Positions 16,690-25,108 of a DNA stretch of 49,515 nucleotides are shown in pieces. Origin of the DNA: Atopobiaceae bacterium (GTDB lineage: Bacteria > Actinomycetota > Coriobacteriia > Coriobacteriales > Atopobiaceae); the NCBI GenBank assembly GCA_902834555.1, contig CADFJN010000019.1, positions 1-49,515 of the forward strand. The letters are read 5' to 3'. Made by a program: the position numbers and the translations under genes. Position 1 is the stretch's first letter; every line of letters begins with the position of its first letter. The notes below the pieces were generated by a model. It had not been told where the DNA came from, made no database searches, and saw only the letters and a list, made by a program, of their open reading frames with translations.

Positions 16690-16845
16690 TGCCTGCACCG
16701 AATTGCGGCTGGCCACATGTGGTCGCTTTGGCCACCCCAAGGCTCGGAAGCCAACGCGCCCGGGGGTTCGGCTGCACACGTGGGGTATGATGTGTTTCGC
16801 TAGAAATGAGTTGTGTGACGGTTGCCAAGTTATCAAGGAGGCATC

Positions 16846-17130
16846 ATGGCTGCAAAGATCGTCGTTGCATGTGGTTCTGGAGTCGCAACCTCCGCGACCG
16901 TAGCCTATAAGGTCAAGAAGCTGCTTGCGGCCGATGGCATCGAGGCGGATGTCGAGGCAGTCGCTGTTGCCGACCTTGACGAGGCACTTAAGGACGCCGA
17001 CGCATACGTTGCCGTGGTCCGTCCCGATGGCGAGTTTGACGTCCCCGTCTTCAATGGCGTCGCGTTCCTCACGGGCATGAACCAGGACGAGGAGCTCAAG
17101 CGTCTTGCCGATGCGGTAAGGGACAAGTAG
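16846..17130 (+). CDS. Orphan PTS galactitol-type EIIB
   Basis: 94 residues, ATG behind AAGGAGG. The N-terminal VVACGSGVATS is the phosphocysteine loop (Cys9) of the galactitol/lactose-type EIIB fold. Length is typical for GatB. It would pass phosphate from an EIIA to a sugar or act as a regulatory phosphoprotein. No galactitol-type IIA or IIC is adjacent: neighbours are uvrB and a GtrA gene. A promoter-like TATGAT near 16786 suggests separate expression from uvrB. Confidence 0.85.
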   Translation: MAAKIVVACGSGVATSATVAYKVKKLLAADGIEADVEAVAVADLDEALKDADAYVAVVRPDGEFDVPVFNGVAFLTGMNQDEELKRLADAVRDK

Positions 17131-17143
17131 CGTCGGCGTTGCC

Positions 17144-17536
17144 ATGCACCAGGCATTTCGACAGCTCGTCTCGTACGCGCTCCTTGGGTGCGTCTGCTCT
17201 GCTGTCGACATGCTTGTCTTTCTCGCGCTTACGTCGCTGGGCAGCTTGGAGCCGCTTGTTGCAAACGCCGCAAGCGTGACGGTTGGGCTTACGCTGAGCT
17301 TCTTTCTCAACCGTAAGTACACCTTTCACGTTACGGATTGCCCTGTCCGGCGCTACGCTGTCTTCTTCTGCGTGGGGCTCTGCGGCATGTTCGTGCAGGA
17401 GCTGGTGATTGCCGCTCTTACCATGCAGGCCGCACAGCCCTTCTCAACGCCATTCGTGGCGAAGCTTGTAGCCCTTATGACCGCGGGGCTCATGCAGTTT
17501 GTCCTCAACAGGTCGGTGACGTTCAGGCAGCGCTAG
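17144..17536 (+). CDS. GtrA-family membrane protein
   Basis: 130 residues, four membrane helices (about 8-28, 36-54, 70-92, 100-120) and the GtrA motif of FFLNRKYTF near 53-62, repeated in degenerate form as VLNRSVTF at the C-terminus. GtrA proteins are thought to move lipid-linked sugars (polyprenyl-phosphate-glucose or similar) across the membrane for cell-surface glycosylation. It begins 13 bases after the IIB gene, so they may be cotranscribed. It converges on the flavoprotein operon. Confidence 0.85.
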   Translation: MHQAFRQLVSYALLGCVCSAVDMLVFLALTSLGSLEPLVANAASVTVGLTLSFFLNRKYTFHVTDCPVRRYAVFFCVGLCGMFVQELVIAALTMQAAQPFSTPFVAKLVALMTAGLMQFVLNRSVTFRQR

Positions 17537-17568
17537 AGCGAAGCCCCTGCGTGTGGCGCACGTCCAAG

Positions 17569-19251
17569 TTAAGCCTCAAGCTCCTCTGCCGCATCTGCCA
17601 CAACGGCCTCTGCAACACGCAGCCCATCGGCAGCTGCGCTCATGATGCCGCCGGCGTAGCCGGCACCCTCGCCCACGGGCCAAAGGCCGCGCACGCCCAC
17701 GCTCTGCAGATTGTCTCCGCGCGTCACGCGCACGGGCGAGCTTGACCTTGTCTCAACGCCCGTGAGCACTGCATCCGGACGGTCAAAGCCGCGAAGCTTG
17801 TGTCCCATTTCGGGAATCGCCGCGCGAAGCGTTTCGGTGATGTAAGAGGGAAGACAGGGCGAGACATCTCCCCAGGCCACGCCCCTGGGATAGGTGGGGT
17901 CGACGTCCCCGCCTTCCGAGGACGGCCTTCCATGCAGAAAGTCTCCCACAAGCTGCGCCGGTGCCACAAAGCCACCTCCGCCCGCCTCGAACGCTGCCCT
18001 CTCGCATGCGCGCTGCAGCTTGACGCCTTCCAGAACGTCGTCACCGGGAAGGTCCTCGGGGAATACGTTGGCAAGCAGCCCCGAGTTTGCGTTCTCCCCC
18101 GCGCGATCCGAGTAGCTCATGCCGTTGGTAACCACGCCGCCCGGCTCGCTGGCGGCCGAGACCACGTAGCCGCCGGGGCACATGCAGAACGAGAAGGCCG
18201 AGCGGCCCGAAGGCAGGTGAACGGCAAGGCTGTATGGCGCAGCGCCCAGCGCTGGGTTGCCCGCAGAGGGACCGTAGAGCGCACGGTCGATGTCCGCCTG
18301 AAGGTGCTCGATGCGCACGCCCATTGCAAAGGTCTTGCGTTCCATGGGAACGCCGCGCTGCACGAGTAGCTCAAAGACGTCGCGAGCGGAGTGCCCGCAG
18401 GCAAGCACCACCCTTGAGCAGGGCATGCGTTCCTCGGTGACGATTCCCGTCTCGGGGTCCTCTGAGCGCAGTGTCACCGCGTGCACGCGTCCGCCACTCA
18501 CATCGAGGTCAACCAGGCGGCAACGGCAGCGCACCGTACCCCCGGCCTCCTCGATCATGCCAATGATGCGGGTCACCACGCCGGGCAGAACATCGCTTCC
18601 AATGTGGGGCTTTGCGTCCCACAGGATGCGCTGCTGCGCGCCAGCATCCGCAAAGGTCTTGAGCACCAGCCGGTGGAAGGGGCTCTTGGTCCCCGTCTGC
18701 AGTTTGCCGTCGGAGAAGGTCCCGGCACCGCCCACGCCAAACTGGATGTTGCTCTCGGGGTCAAGCTCGCCCGTCTCGTCGTGGTGGCGCACCACACGCG
18801 ACCGTCGCGCGGCATCATCGCCGCGCTCGACGAGAAGCGGCTCCAGGCCTGCGCGCGCGAGCGAGAGCGCGCAGAAGAGGCCCGCGCAGCCTGCCCCCAC
18901 CACAATGATGGGCCCCTGGTCGTGCGGCGCGTGCGCAAGCGGCAGCGGGAAGTCTTTGTCGGCAGCCTCCACCACGCGCACCCCACCGCCCTCGCGCTTG
19001 GAGGAAAGCCTGGTGAGAAGCGCCTTCTCTGCCGAAGCACCACCGGGAAGCTCTGCTCGCAACGTGAAGATGAGCTGGATGTCGCCCTTCTTGCGCGCGT
19101 CGATGGAGCGCTTGCGCCGCGTGACGCGGCCGAGCTCCTCTTGCCGCACGTGCAGCTGCCGCGCAAGGGCCTGTCGGATGACAACCTTTTCGCGCGAGTC
19201 GGTGCCATCCAGTTTTGAGAGCGGCACGCGTATGCCTGAAACCTCTATCAA
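17569..19251 (-). CDS. FAD-dependent oxidoreductase, COG2509-like
   Basis: 560 residues. The FAD-binding dinucleotide fold starts near 95 (VVGAGCAGLFCALSLARAG) and is preceded by an N-terminal ~90-residue domain rich in charged residues, as in the uncharacterised COG2509 dehydrogenase family. Further motifs are NIQFGVGGAGTFSDGKLQTG near 150-170 and a C-terminal GEGAGYAGGIMSAAADGLRVAEA. The start is the TTG at 19251, with GGGAGGAG 8 bases upstream, directly behind the TAG stop of the previous gene; a reading 110 residues longer only translates that gene in another frame. Substrate unknown. Confidence 0.85.
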   Translation of the reverse strand: MIEVSGIRVPLSKLDGTDSREKVVIRQALARQLHVRQEELGRVTRRKRSIDARKKGDIQLIFTLRAELPGGASAEKALLTRLSSKREGGGVRVVEAADKDFPLPLAHAPHDQGPIIVVGAGCAGLFCALSLARAGLEPLLVERGDDAARRSRVVRHHDETGELDPESNIQFGVGGAGTFSDGKLQTGTKSPFHRLVLKTFADAGAQQRILWDAKPHIGSDVLPGVVTRIIGMIEEAGGTVRCRCRLVDLDVSGGRVHAVTLRSEDPETGIVTEERMPCSRVVLACGHSARDVFELLVQRGVPMERKTFAMGVRIEHLQADIDRALYGPSAGNPALGAAPYSLAVHLPSGRSAFSFCMCPGGYVVSAASEPGGVVTNGMSYSDRAGENANSGLLANVFPEDLPGDDVLEGVKLQRACERAAFEAGGGGFVAPAQLVGDFLHGRPSSEGGDVDPTYPRGVAWGDVSPCLPSYITETLRAAIPEMGHKLRGFDRPDAVLTGVETRSSSPVRVTRGDNLQSVGVRGLWPVGEGAGYAGGIMSAAADGLRVAEAVVADAAEELEA

Positions 19252-19252
19252 G

Positions 19253-20488
19253 CTATCTCCTCCCGGCAAGGCGTGCGGCCGACGCTCCCGCCACCATGCC
19301 GCTCTTCCAGGCCCACGCGAGGTTGAATCCTCCGCAGGCCCCGTCGACGTCCACGGCCTCGCCGCAGGCAAACACATCCGGCGCCCCAGGGCACGCAAGC
19401 GTTGAGGCGTCAAGCGCTTCAACGTCAACGCCTCCGGCCGTGACCTGGGCGCGCTTCTCGTCTGCAATACCAGTGACGAGAAGCTCCACGGCCTTTGCGT
19501 GGGCCACCACGTCCTCGGCCGTGCCATCGAGCTTGCCCAGCTGGGTGGCAACCTCGTTGTCGAGCAGGCCCATCGTGCCCCCATGCACCGCTAGCTCGTG
19601 GGCCGTGCGCGCGCTCACCTCGGGGAGCAGGTCGAGAACCAGTCTGTCTCCTGGTTGCGCATTGCGCGAGAGGTCAAAGCTCACGATGCCAGAGATGCCG
19701 TAGGACCTAAAGAGCAGCTCGCCCGCCTCGCGTGCAATGGTGACACCATCCCGCACGAGGGTTGCCGCTACGTGCGCCCGTCGTCCGTCAAGCTTGGGGA
19801 AGTCGAGCCCCTCGCACGCAAGGGGGCACAGGACTGGTCTCGCGTCCACCACGGGAAGGCCAAGGCTGCGGGCGAGCGAATCCTCTTTGCCGCCGGTGGC
19901 CATCACGACTGCCCTCGCGCAGAGCACCTCTTGGTTGCCGCCATCGAACGTGGGTGCAAGCTCTAGGCGAAGGCCGTCTGTCCCGCGAGAGATGCCGGCA
20001 ACCTCGCGCCCGCAGGCAAGCGTCACGTGTGCCCTGCGCGCCCGCGCCACCAGCACCTCGCGCACGGAGGATGCCTCGCGCGTCACAGGGTAGAGCCTGC
20101 CGCCCTCCTCCTCGGCCACGGCAAGCCCGCATGCCGAGAAGAAGCCCAGCACGTCTTCGAGGAAGCGCTTCCCGCAGACGGCGGACACAAAGCCGGGGTG
20201 CCGGTACCTCTCGGCCGCGAGGTCCGCATTTGCGAGGTTGCAGCGCCCGCCGCCCGTGGCGAGGATGCTGCGGCCGCACTCAAGCGCGCGCTCGATGACA
20301 ACCACGCGGGCGCCCGCCTCGGCGGCTGTGATGGCGGCGGCGAGGCCCGACGCCCCGCCCCCCACAACGGCTACGTCTATCTGGGCAGGAACCTGGACCG
20401 CACGTGCCTGCGCGGCTAGCTCGCGCTCCCGCGCCAGGCGTGACGGCCCGCGGCCCGCGTGCGATGTGTTTCTCGGCCGAGAGGGCAT
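19253..20488 (-). CDS. HI0933-family flavoprotein (NAD(P)/FAD-dependent oxidoreductase)
   Basis: 411 residues. FAD-binding motif VVGGGASGLAAAITAAEAGARVVVIE begins near 41. The family motif ATGGGRCNLAN near 79 and the C-terminal GEAVDVDGACGGFNLAWAWKSG are diagnostic of HI0933/BaiN-like proteins. The N-terminal ~38 residues before the fold are not conserved, so a later start is possible. Two bacterial members reduce steroid or other ring double bonds, but the role here is unknown. It starts 3 bases after the mrp stop and ends 1 base before the COG2509 start, forming one tight operon. Confidence 0.87.
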   Translation of the reverse strand: MPSRPRNTSHAGRGPSRLARERELAAQARAVQVPAQIDVAVVGGGASGLAAAITAAEAGARVVVIERALECGRSILATGGGRCNLANADLAAERYRHPGFVSAVCGKRFLEDVLGFFSACGLAVAEEEGGRLYPVTREASSVREVLVARARRAHVTLACGREVAGISRGTDGLRLELAPTFDGGNQEVLCARAVVMATGGKEDSLARSLGLPVVDARPVLCPLACEGLDFPKLDGRRAHVAATLVRDGVTIAREAGELLFRSYGISGIVSFDLSRNAQPGDRLVLDLLPEVSARTAHELAVHGGTMGLLDNEVATQLGKLDGTAEDVVAHAKAVELLVTGIADEKRAQVTAGGVDVEALDASTLACPGAPDVFACGEAVDVDGACGGFNLAWAWKSGMVAGASAARLAGRR

Positions 20489-20491
20489 GCG

Positions 20492-21376
20492 CTACTCCGC
20501 AGCTCCCGACGACGCCTTGGCGTCATCGAACTCGCAGGTGGAGACCACAGCCTCCACGGCCTTGGGCAAAAAGCCCTGCGGCAGTTCGTCCTCAAGGGTG
20601 CCGTGGTCGCAGGCAGCCGCAAGCGCGGGGTCGATGGGCAGCTCGCCAAGAGCGTCGATGCCGTACTCGTCTGCCGTCTGCGCAAGGTGACTCGGCCCGT
20701 ACGGCCAGATCTTCTCGCCGCAATGGGGGCAGGTGACATAGGCCATGTTCTCGACAAGGCCAAGCACGGGCACGCTCATCATGGACGCCATGTTGAACGC
20801 CTTGCCCACGACCATCTGCACGAGGTCCTGCGGCGATGAGACAACCACCACGCCCTCAATGGGCAGGGACTGGAACACGGTGAGGGGCACGTCGCCCGTT
20901 CCCGGGGGCATGTCGACGAGCAGGTAGTCAAGCTCGCCCCAGGCGCACTCCTCGAAGAACTGCCTGAGGGCGCCTGCAATCACCGGCCCACGCCACACGA
21001 TGGGGTCGGTCTCGTTCTCGAGAACGAGGTTGGCGCTCATGACCTCGATGCCGCCCTTTGTGGTGGCGGGAACCAGGATGTCGTTCACTGCGGTGGCGCG
21101 CTCGCCGGCAAGGCCCAGCATCTTGGGGATGGAGGGACCGGTAATATCCGCGTCCAGGATTCCCACGCGTGCGCCGGAGCGTGCCAGCTCAACGGCAAGG
21201 CTGCCGCAGACAAACGACTTGCCCACGCCACCCTTGCCGGAGATAACCCCAATCACGTGGTGGATCTTGGTGTACTCATTCTGCTTGAAGCCGGCCGGGC
21301 CCTGCGCCGCCTTCGAGCGGCCGTGCAGCACCTCGTCCATCTCCTGCTTGATCTTTTCCTCTTTGGCGTCTGCCAT
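20492..21376 (-). CDS. mrp: Mrp/NBP35-family ATP-binding protein, Fe-S cluster carrier
   Basis: 294 residues, ATG at 21376 behind AAAGGAA. It has a deviant Walker A VISGKGGVGKS near 43-53, switch motif DADITGPSIPKMLG, Walker B DYLLVDMPPGTGDVPLT, and a CPHC motif near 222-225 for the bridging cluster. Mrp/ApbC proteins are dimeric Fe-S carriers. A longer reading up to 21625 enters a repeat element and lacks a ribosome binding site. It is the first gene of the operon with the two flavoproteins. Family assignment is firm; the cluster recipient is not known. Confidence 0.93.
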   Translation of the reverse strand: MADAKEEKIKQEMDEVLHGRSKAAQGPAGFKQNEYTKIHHVIGVISGKGGVGKSFVCGSLAVELARSGARVGILDADITGPSIPKMLGLAGERATAVNDILVPATTKGGIEVMSANLVLENETDPIVWRGPVIAGALRQFFEECAWGELDYLLVDMPPGTGDVPLTVFQSLPIEGVVVVSSPQDLVQMVVGKAFNMASMMSVPVLGLVENMAYVTCPHCGEKIWPYGPSHLAQTADEYGIDALGELPIDPALAAACDHGTLEDELPQGFLPKAVEAVVSTCEFDDAKASSGAAE

Positions 21377-21542
21377 GGCGTTCCTTTCTTTCTCGCCGCT
21401 GAGCGGCGCGTAAGTTGCACGCTCAATTCTACCCAAGGGCGCAGCGGGCGAGAGGGTCGTGCCGCCGGCGGTACAGCGTCGACGGTTGCTGCGGGCGCTA
21501 GGAGCGTGGCCGCCGATGGCTTCCGGCGGTACCGGGAGACGC

Positions 21543-21625
21543 AGTTTAGCTCCCTTTCTTAAAACGGTTGCCAGCAACCTGCGGAAACGTAGAGGGTGTT
21601 TAAGAAAAGGAGCTAAACTCCGCAA
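21543..21625. repeat. Dispersed ~80-bp hairpin element, copy 2
   Basis: Arm GTTTAGCTCCCTTTCTTAAAAC (21543-21564) pairs with 21597-21617, then CTCCGCAA. See copy 1 at 149-229. It lies between the mrp start and the ABC exporter promoter region. Confidence 0.7.
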
Positions 21626-21763
21626 GCCCGCTTGGGAAACATGCCGCGCAGCCGGCCCTCAAGTTTGGTATCGCTTTCGTAGACCAAGTCCTTGGGGCGA
21701 TTCGCGAAGGTACCCTTGGGTAAGCTGGGATGAGCCAGAATAACGTCAACCGACAGGAATCGC

Positions 21764-24700
21764 ATGCTCGAGCTCAGGGACATCTCCAAGAAGTACGTGA
21801 CGGGAAACTTCACGCAGGTCGCACTCGACCACATTAGCGTGGCCTTCCGCGATTCCGAGTTTGTGGCGGTTCTCGGCCCCTCCGGCTCGGGCAAGACGAC
21901 GATGCTCAACGTGGTGGGCGGCCTCGACCACTTTGACTCCGGCGACCTTCTGGTGGACGGTATCTCCACGAAGCACTTCCGCGACCGTGACTGGGACGCC
22001 TACCGCAACAATCGAATTGGCTTCGTGTTCCAGAGCTACAACCTCATCCCTCACCAGACCATCCTCGCCAACGTGGAGCTGGCACTCACGCTCTCTGGCG
22101 TCTCTCGCGCGGAGCGGCGCAAGCGCGCCCTCAAGGCGCTTGCCGACGTGGGCCTGGCGGACCACGTGGATAAGCGGCCGGCCCAGCTCTCGGGCGGGCA
22201 GATGCAGCGTGTGGCCATAGCGCGCGCCCTCATCAACGACCCCGAGATTCTTCTTGCCGACGAGCCCACGGGCGCCCTTGACTCGGTGACGTCCGTGCAG
22301 GTGATGGACCTCCTCAAGGAGGTCTCGCGCGACCGGCTGGTGGTGATGGTCACCCACAACCCCGAACTTGCCCGCCAGTACGCCACGCGCATCGTCGAGC
22401 TGCGCGACGGCCACATCACGAGCGACTCAGACCCCTTCGAGCCCGGTCCGGAGGAGGAGCGCCGCCCTGCCAAGCCCACACGCAAGACCTCGATGTCGTT
22501 CCTCACGGCCATGGGCCTCTCGTTCAACAACCTCATGACCAAGAAGGGCCGCACGATAATGACGGCCTTTGCTGGATCGATTGGGATCATCGGCATTGCC
22601 GCGATTCTCTCGCTCGCCAATGGGGTCAACAACTACATCAACAACGTCGAGGAGGAGACCCTCTCGGCCTATCCGGTCCAGATTTCCGAGCAGAGCGTGG
22701 ACATGTCATCGATGCTCTCTGCTGCTAGTGCGGAGGGCGACGGCTTGTCGAGCAGAGACAATGCCGACTCGAGCGAGGACGGTACGGTGGCCACCACGCC
22801 CATGGTCTCCAACATGGCCCAGAGCGTGGGCTCAAACGACACCGCTTCGCTCAAGACATACCTCGACGAGAATGGCGGGGGCATTCGCGACCAGGTCTCG
22901 GCCATCGAGTACAAGTACGATGTCACGCCGCAGATTTTCCTGGCTGATACGTCGAATGGCCCCGTCCAGGTAAACCCGGAGTCGTCTTTCTCGTCACTGG
23001 GAATGAACTCTGCCGGTGCGTCCCCGATGGGCATGTCGACCAACGTGTTCTCCGAGCTGCCCGACGCCCCCTCGCTCTTCGAGGGTCAGTACGACGTGAA
23101 GGCCGGCCGCTGGCCGGAGGCGGCGGACGAGCTGGTTCTGGTGCTCGATTCCAAGGGGAAGTTGCTCGACCTTCTCGCCTACGACATGGGTCTGCGGGAC
23201 CACGGCGACCTCGAGAAGATGGTGAGCGAGTACGTTTCGGGGGAGGCCGTCGACGCCGATGACACCTCTGCCACCTACACCTACGACCAGCTCATGGCAC
23301 CAACGTTCTCGCTTGTGAACGCGAGCGACATGTATACGTACGAGGACAGCCTTGGGGTGTGGTCCGACCGCTCGGATGACGAGGGGTACATGGAGTCGTT
23401 GGTCGAGAACGGTACGAAGCTCCATATCGTGGGCATTGTGCAGCCCAAGCCCGAGAACCGCGCGTCCACGCTCTCGTCGGGCCTGTACTACACCAAGGCG
23501 CTTACTCAGCAGGTCATCTCTGCTGCCCGGGACTCGCAGATTGTCCAGGACCAGATTGCCAACTCCGACGTGGACGTCTTTACCGGAGAGACCTTCGAGG
23601 ACGAGGCGGCGGGCAACACGAGCAAGCTGGACTTCTCGTCATTTGTGACAGTTGACGGAACCAAGTTCCAGTCGGCCTTCTCGTTTGATAGTGCTGCCCT
23701 TGCCTCGAGCGCGTCGAATCTGGACCTCTCTGGTCTCGACCTGTCGTCGATGGACCTCTCGTCAATTGCCGTGCCCCAGATGGACCCCTCGGAGCTCCAG
23801 CTTGACACCGCCGACGTCCCGCAGCTTTCGGCGGATGACCTCAAGCAGATCTTCCCCAACCTCACGGAAGACCAGGTTCGCGAGGCGCTCTCGGGAGTGA
23901 GCGTGAAGTTCAAGGATGGGGGACAGGAGCGGCTGGCGCAGGCCCTCACGCAGGTGGCGCAGGGCTGGGCTGCCTGGCAGAAGGAGAACCCGGACGGGAG
24001 CGTCGCGGACTACATTGCGTCAGACGCGGTGAGCGAGAAGATCCGGGTCGCAGTGGAGGACGCCATCGACACCGATGACCTCAAGCAGCAGCTGACCGCT
24101 GCCGTTGGAAAGCTTACGGGCTCTGAGGCGACCACGCCCGAGGGCGTGGGGGAGGACGTCGTGAACAAGGTCCTTGCGCTCTACCAGCAGAAGGTCGCGG
24201 GCGCTCTCACCGCTGCAATTACAAGCGCGGTAAGCCAGTACGTGCAGTCCGCCATGACGCAGATAATGACCCAGGCGACGACGCAGATTGAGGCTGGGCT
24301 CAAGACGGCACTCACCGCATCCATGCAGAACTTCATGGGCAACATGGCGGGCGCGATGAAGGTGGATGAGTCCAAGCTTGCGGGTGCGTTCCAGTTCAAT
24401 CTCAGCGAAGATGACCTCAAGGGAATCATGAGCTCGCTTTTGGGCTCGGGGAGCGCTATCTACGAGGGCAACCTCGCCAAGCTGGGATACGCCGATCTGG
24501 ACAAGCCCTCGGAGATTGACATCTATCCTACGGACTTCACCGCCAAGGACAACGTCATATCTATTCTCAACGGCTACAACGACGCGCAGAAGGCGGCAGG
24601 GGAGGACGAGAAGGTCGTGAGCTGGTCGGACATGGTCGGGGCCATGATGAGCTCGGTCTCGGACATCCTCAACATGGTGACCGCCATGCTGGTCGCGTTT

Positions 24701-25078
24701 GTATCCATCTCGCTGGTGGTCTCGTCAATCATGATTGGCATCATCACCTACATTTCGGTGCTGGAGCGCAAGAAGGAGATTGGCATCCTGCGCTCGATTG
24801 GTGCGAGCAAGCACAACATCTCCGAGGTGTTCAATGCCGAGACCGTGATAGAGGGGTTCGTCGCCGGTGCTATGGGCATTCTCATCACGTTGGCGCTTCT
24901 CATCCCTGCAAACGCGATTATCGAGAGCAACTTCGACGTGGCGAACCTCGCGCAACTCCCGCCCCAAGCGGCCGCGGCGCTCATTGCGATTTCCGTGGCG
25001 CTCACGTTTATTGCGGGGCTCATCCCGGCGGCAAAGGCGTCGCGCGAAGACCCGGTTGAGGCGCTCAGGAGCGAGTAG
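21764..25078 (+). CDS. ABC exporter with fused ATPase and FtsX/MacB-type permease
   Basis: 1104 residues. The N-terminal ATPase (1-225) has GPSGSGKT, LSGGQMQR, LLADEPTGALD and VTHN motifs of the LolD/MacB class. The first membrane helix follows at about 263-287. A large extracytoplasmic domain (about 290-970) includes a Leu/Asp-rich run (LDLSGLDLSSMDLSS, about 648-672) and helical segments. The FtsX domain is at the C-terminus, with three helices (about 972-1100) and YISVLERKKEIGILRSIGAS. Such machines act mechanically across the membrane rather than importing solutes. ATPase-first fusion is the MacB order, but the periplasmic domain is far larger than in MacB. No partner gene adjoins; cargo unknown. 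Confidence 0.88.
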   Translation: MLELRDISKKYVTGNFTQVALDHISVAFRDSEFVAVLGPSGSGKTTMLNVVGGLDHFDSGDLLVDGISTKHFRDRDWDAYRNNRIGFVFQSYNLIPHQTILANVELALTLSGVSRAERRKRALKALADVGLADHVDKRPAQLSGGQMQRVAIARALINDPEILLADEPTGALDSVTSVQVMDLLKEVSRDRLVVMVTHNPELARQYATRIVELRDGHITSDSDPFEPGPEEERRPAKPTRKTSMSFLTAMGLSFNNLMTKKGRTIMTAFAGSIGIIGIAAILSLANGVNNYINNVEEETLSAYPVQISEQSVDMSSMLSAASAEGDGLSSRDNADSSEDGTVATTPMVSNMAQSVGSNDTASLKTYLDENGGGIRDQVSAIEYKYDVTPQIFLADTSNGPVQVNPESSFSSLGMNSAGASPMGMSTNVFSELPDAPSLFEGQYDVKAGRWPEAADELVLVLDSKGKLLDLLAYDMGLRDHGDLEKMVSEYVSGEAVDADDTSATYTYDQLMAPTFSLVNASDMYTYEDSLGVWSDRSDDEGYMESLVENGTKLHIVGIVQPKPENRASTLSSGLYYTKALTQQVISAARDSQIVQDQIANSDVDVFTGETFEDEAAGNTSKLDFSSFVTVDGTKFQSAFSFDSAALASSASNLDLSGLDLSSMDLSSIAVPQMDPSELQLDTADVPQLSADDLKQIFPNLTEDQVREALSGVSVKFKDGGQERLAQALTQVAQGWAAWQKENPDGSVADYIASDAVSEKIRVAVEDAIDTDDLKQQLTAAVGKLTGSEATTPEGVGEDVVNKVLALYQQKVAGALTAAITSAVSQYVQSAMTQIMTQATTQIEAGLKTALTASMQNFMGNMAGAMKVDESKLAGAFQFNLSEDDLKGIMSSLLGSGSAIYEGNLAKLGYADLDKPSEIDIYPTDFTAKDNVISILNGYNDAQKAAGEDEKVVSWSDMVGAMMSSVSDILNMVTAMLVAFVSISLVVSSIMIGIITYISVLERKKEIGILRSIGASKHNISEVFNAETVIEGFVAGAMGILITLALLIPANAIIESNFDVANLAQLPPQAAAALIAISVALTFIAGLIPAAKASREDPVEALRSE

Positions 25079-25108
25079 AGTGTTGGCGGGGGCAGCCTGT
25101 CGACGCAC

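Noticed and set aside
16690..16845. tRNA gene between uvrB and the orphan EIIB
   Set aside because: GGGGGTTCGGCT resembles a T-arm, but no acceptor stem or anticodon arm can be formed around it.
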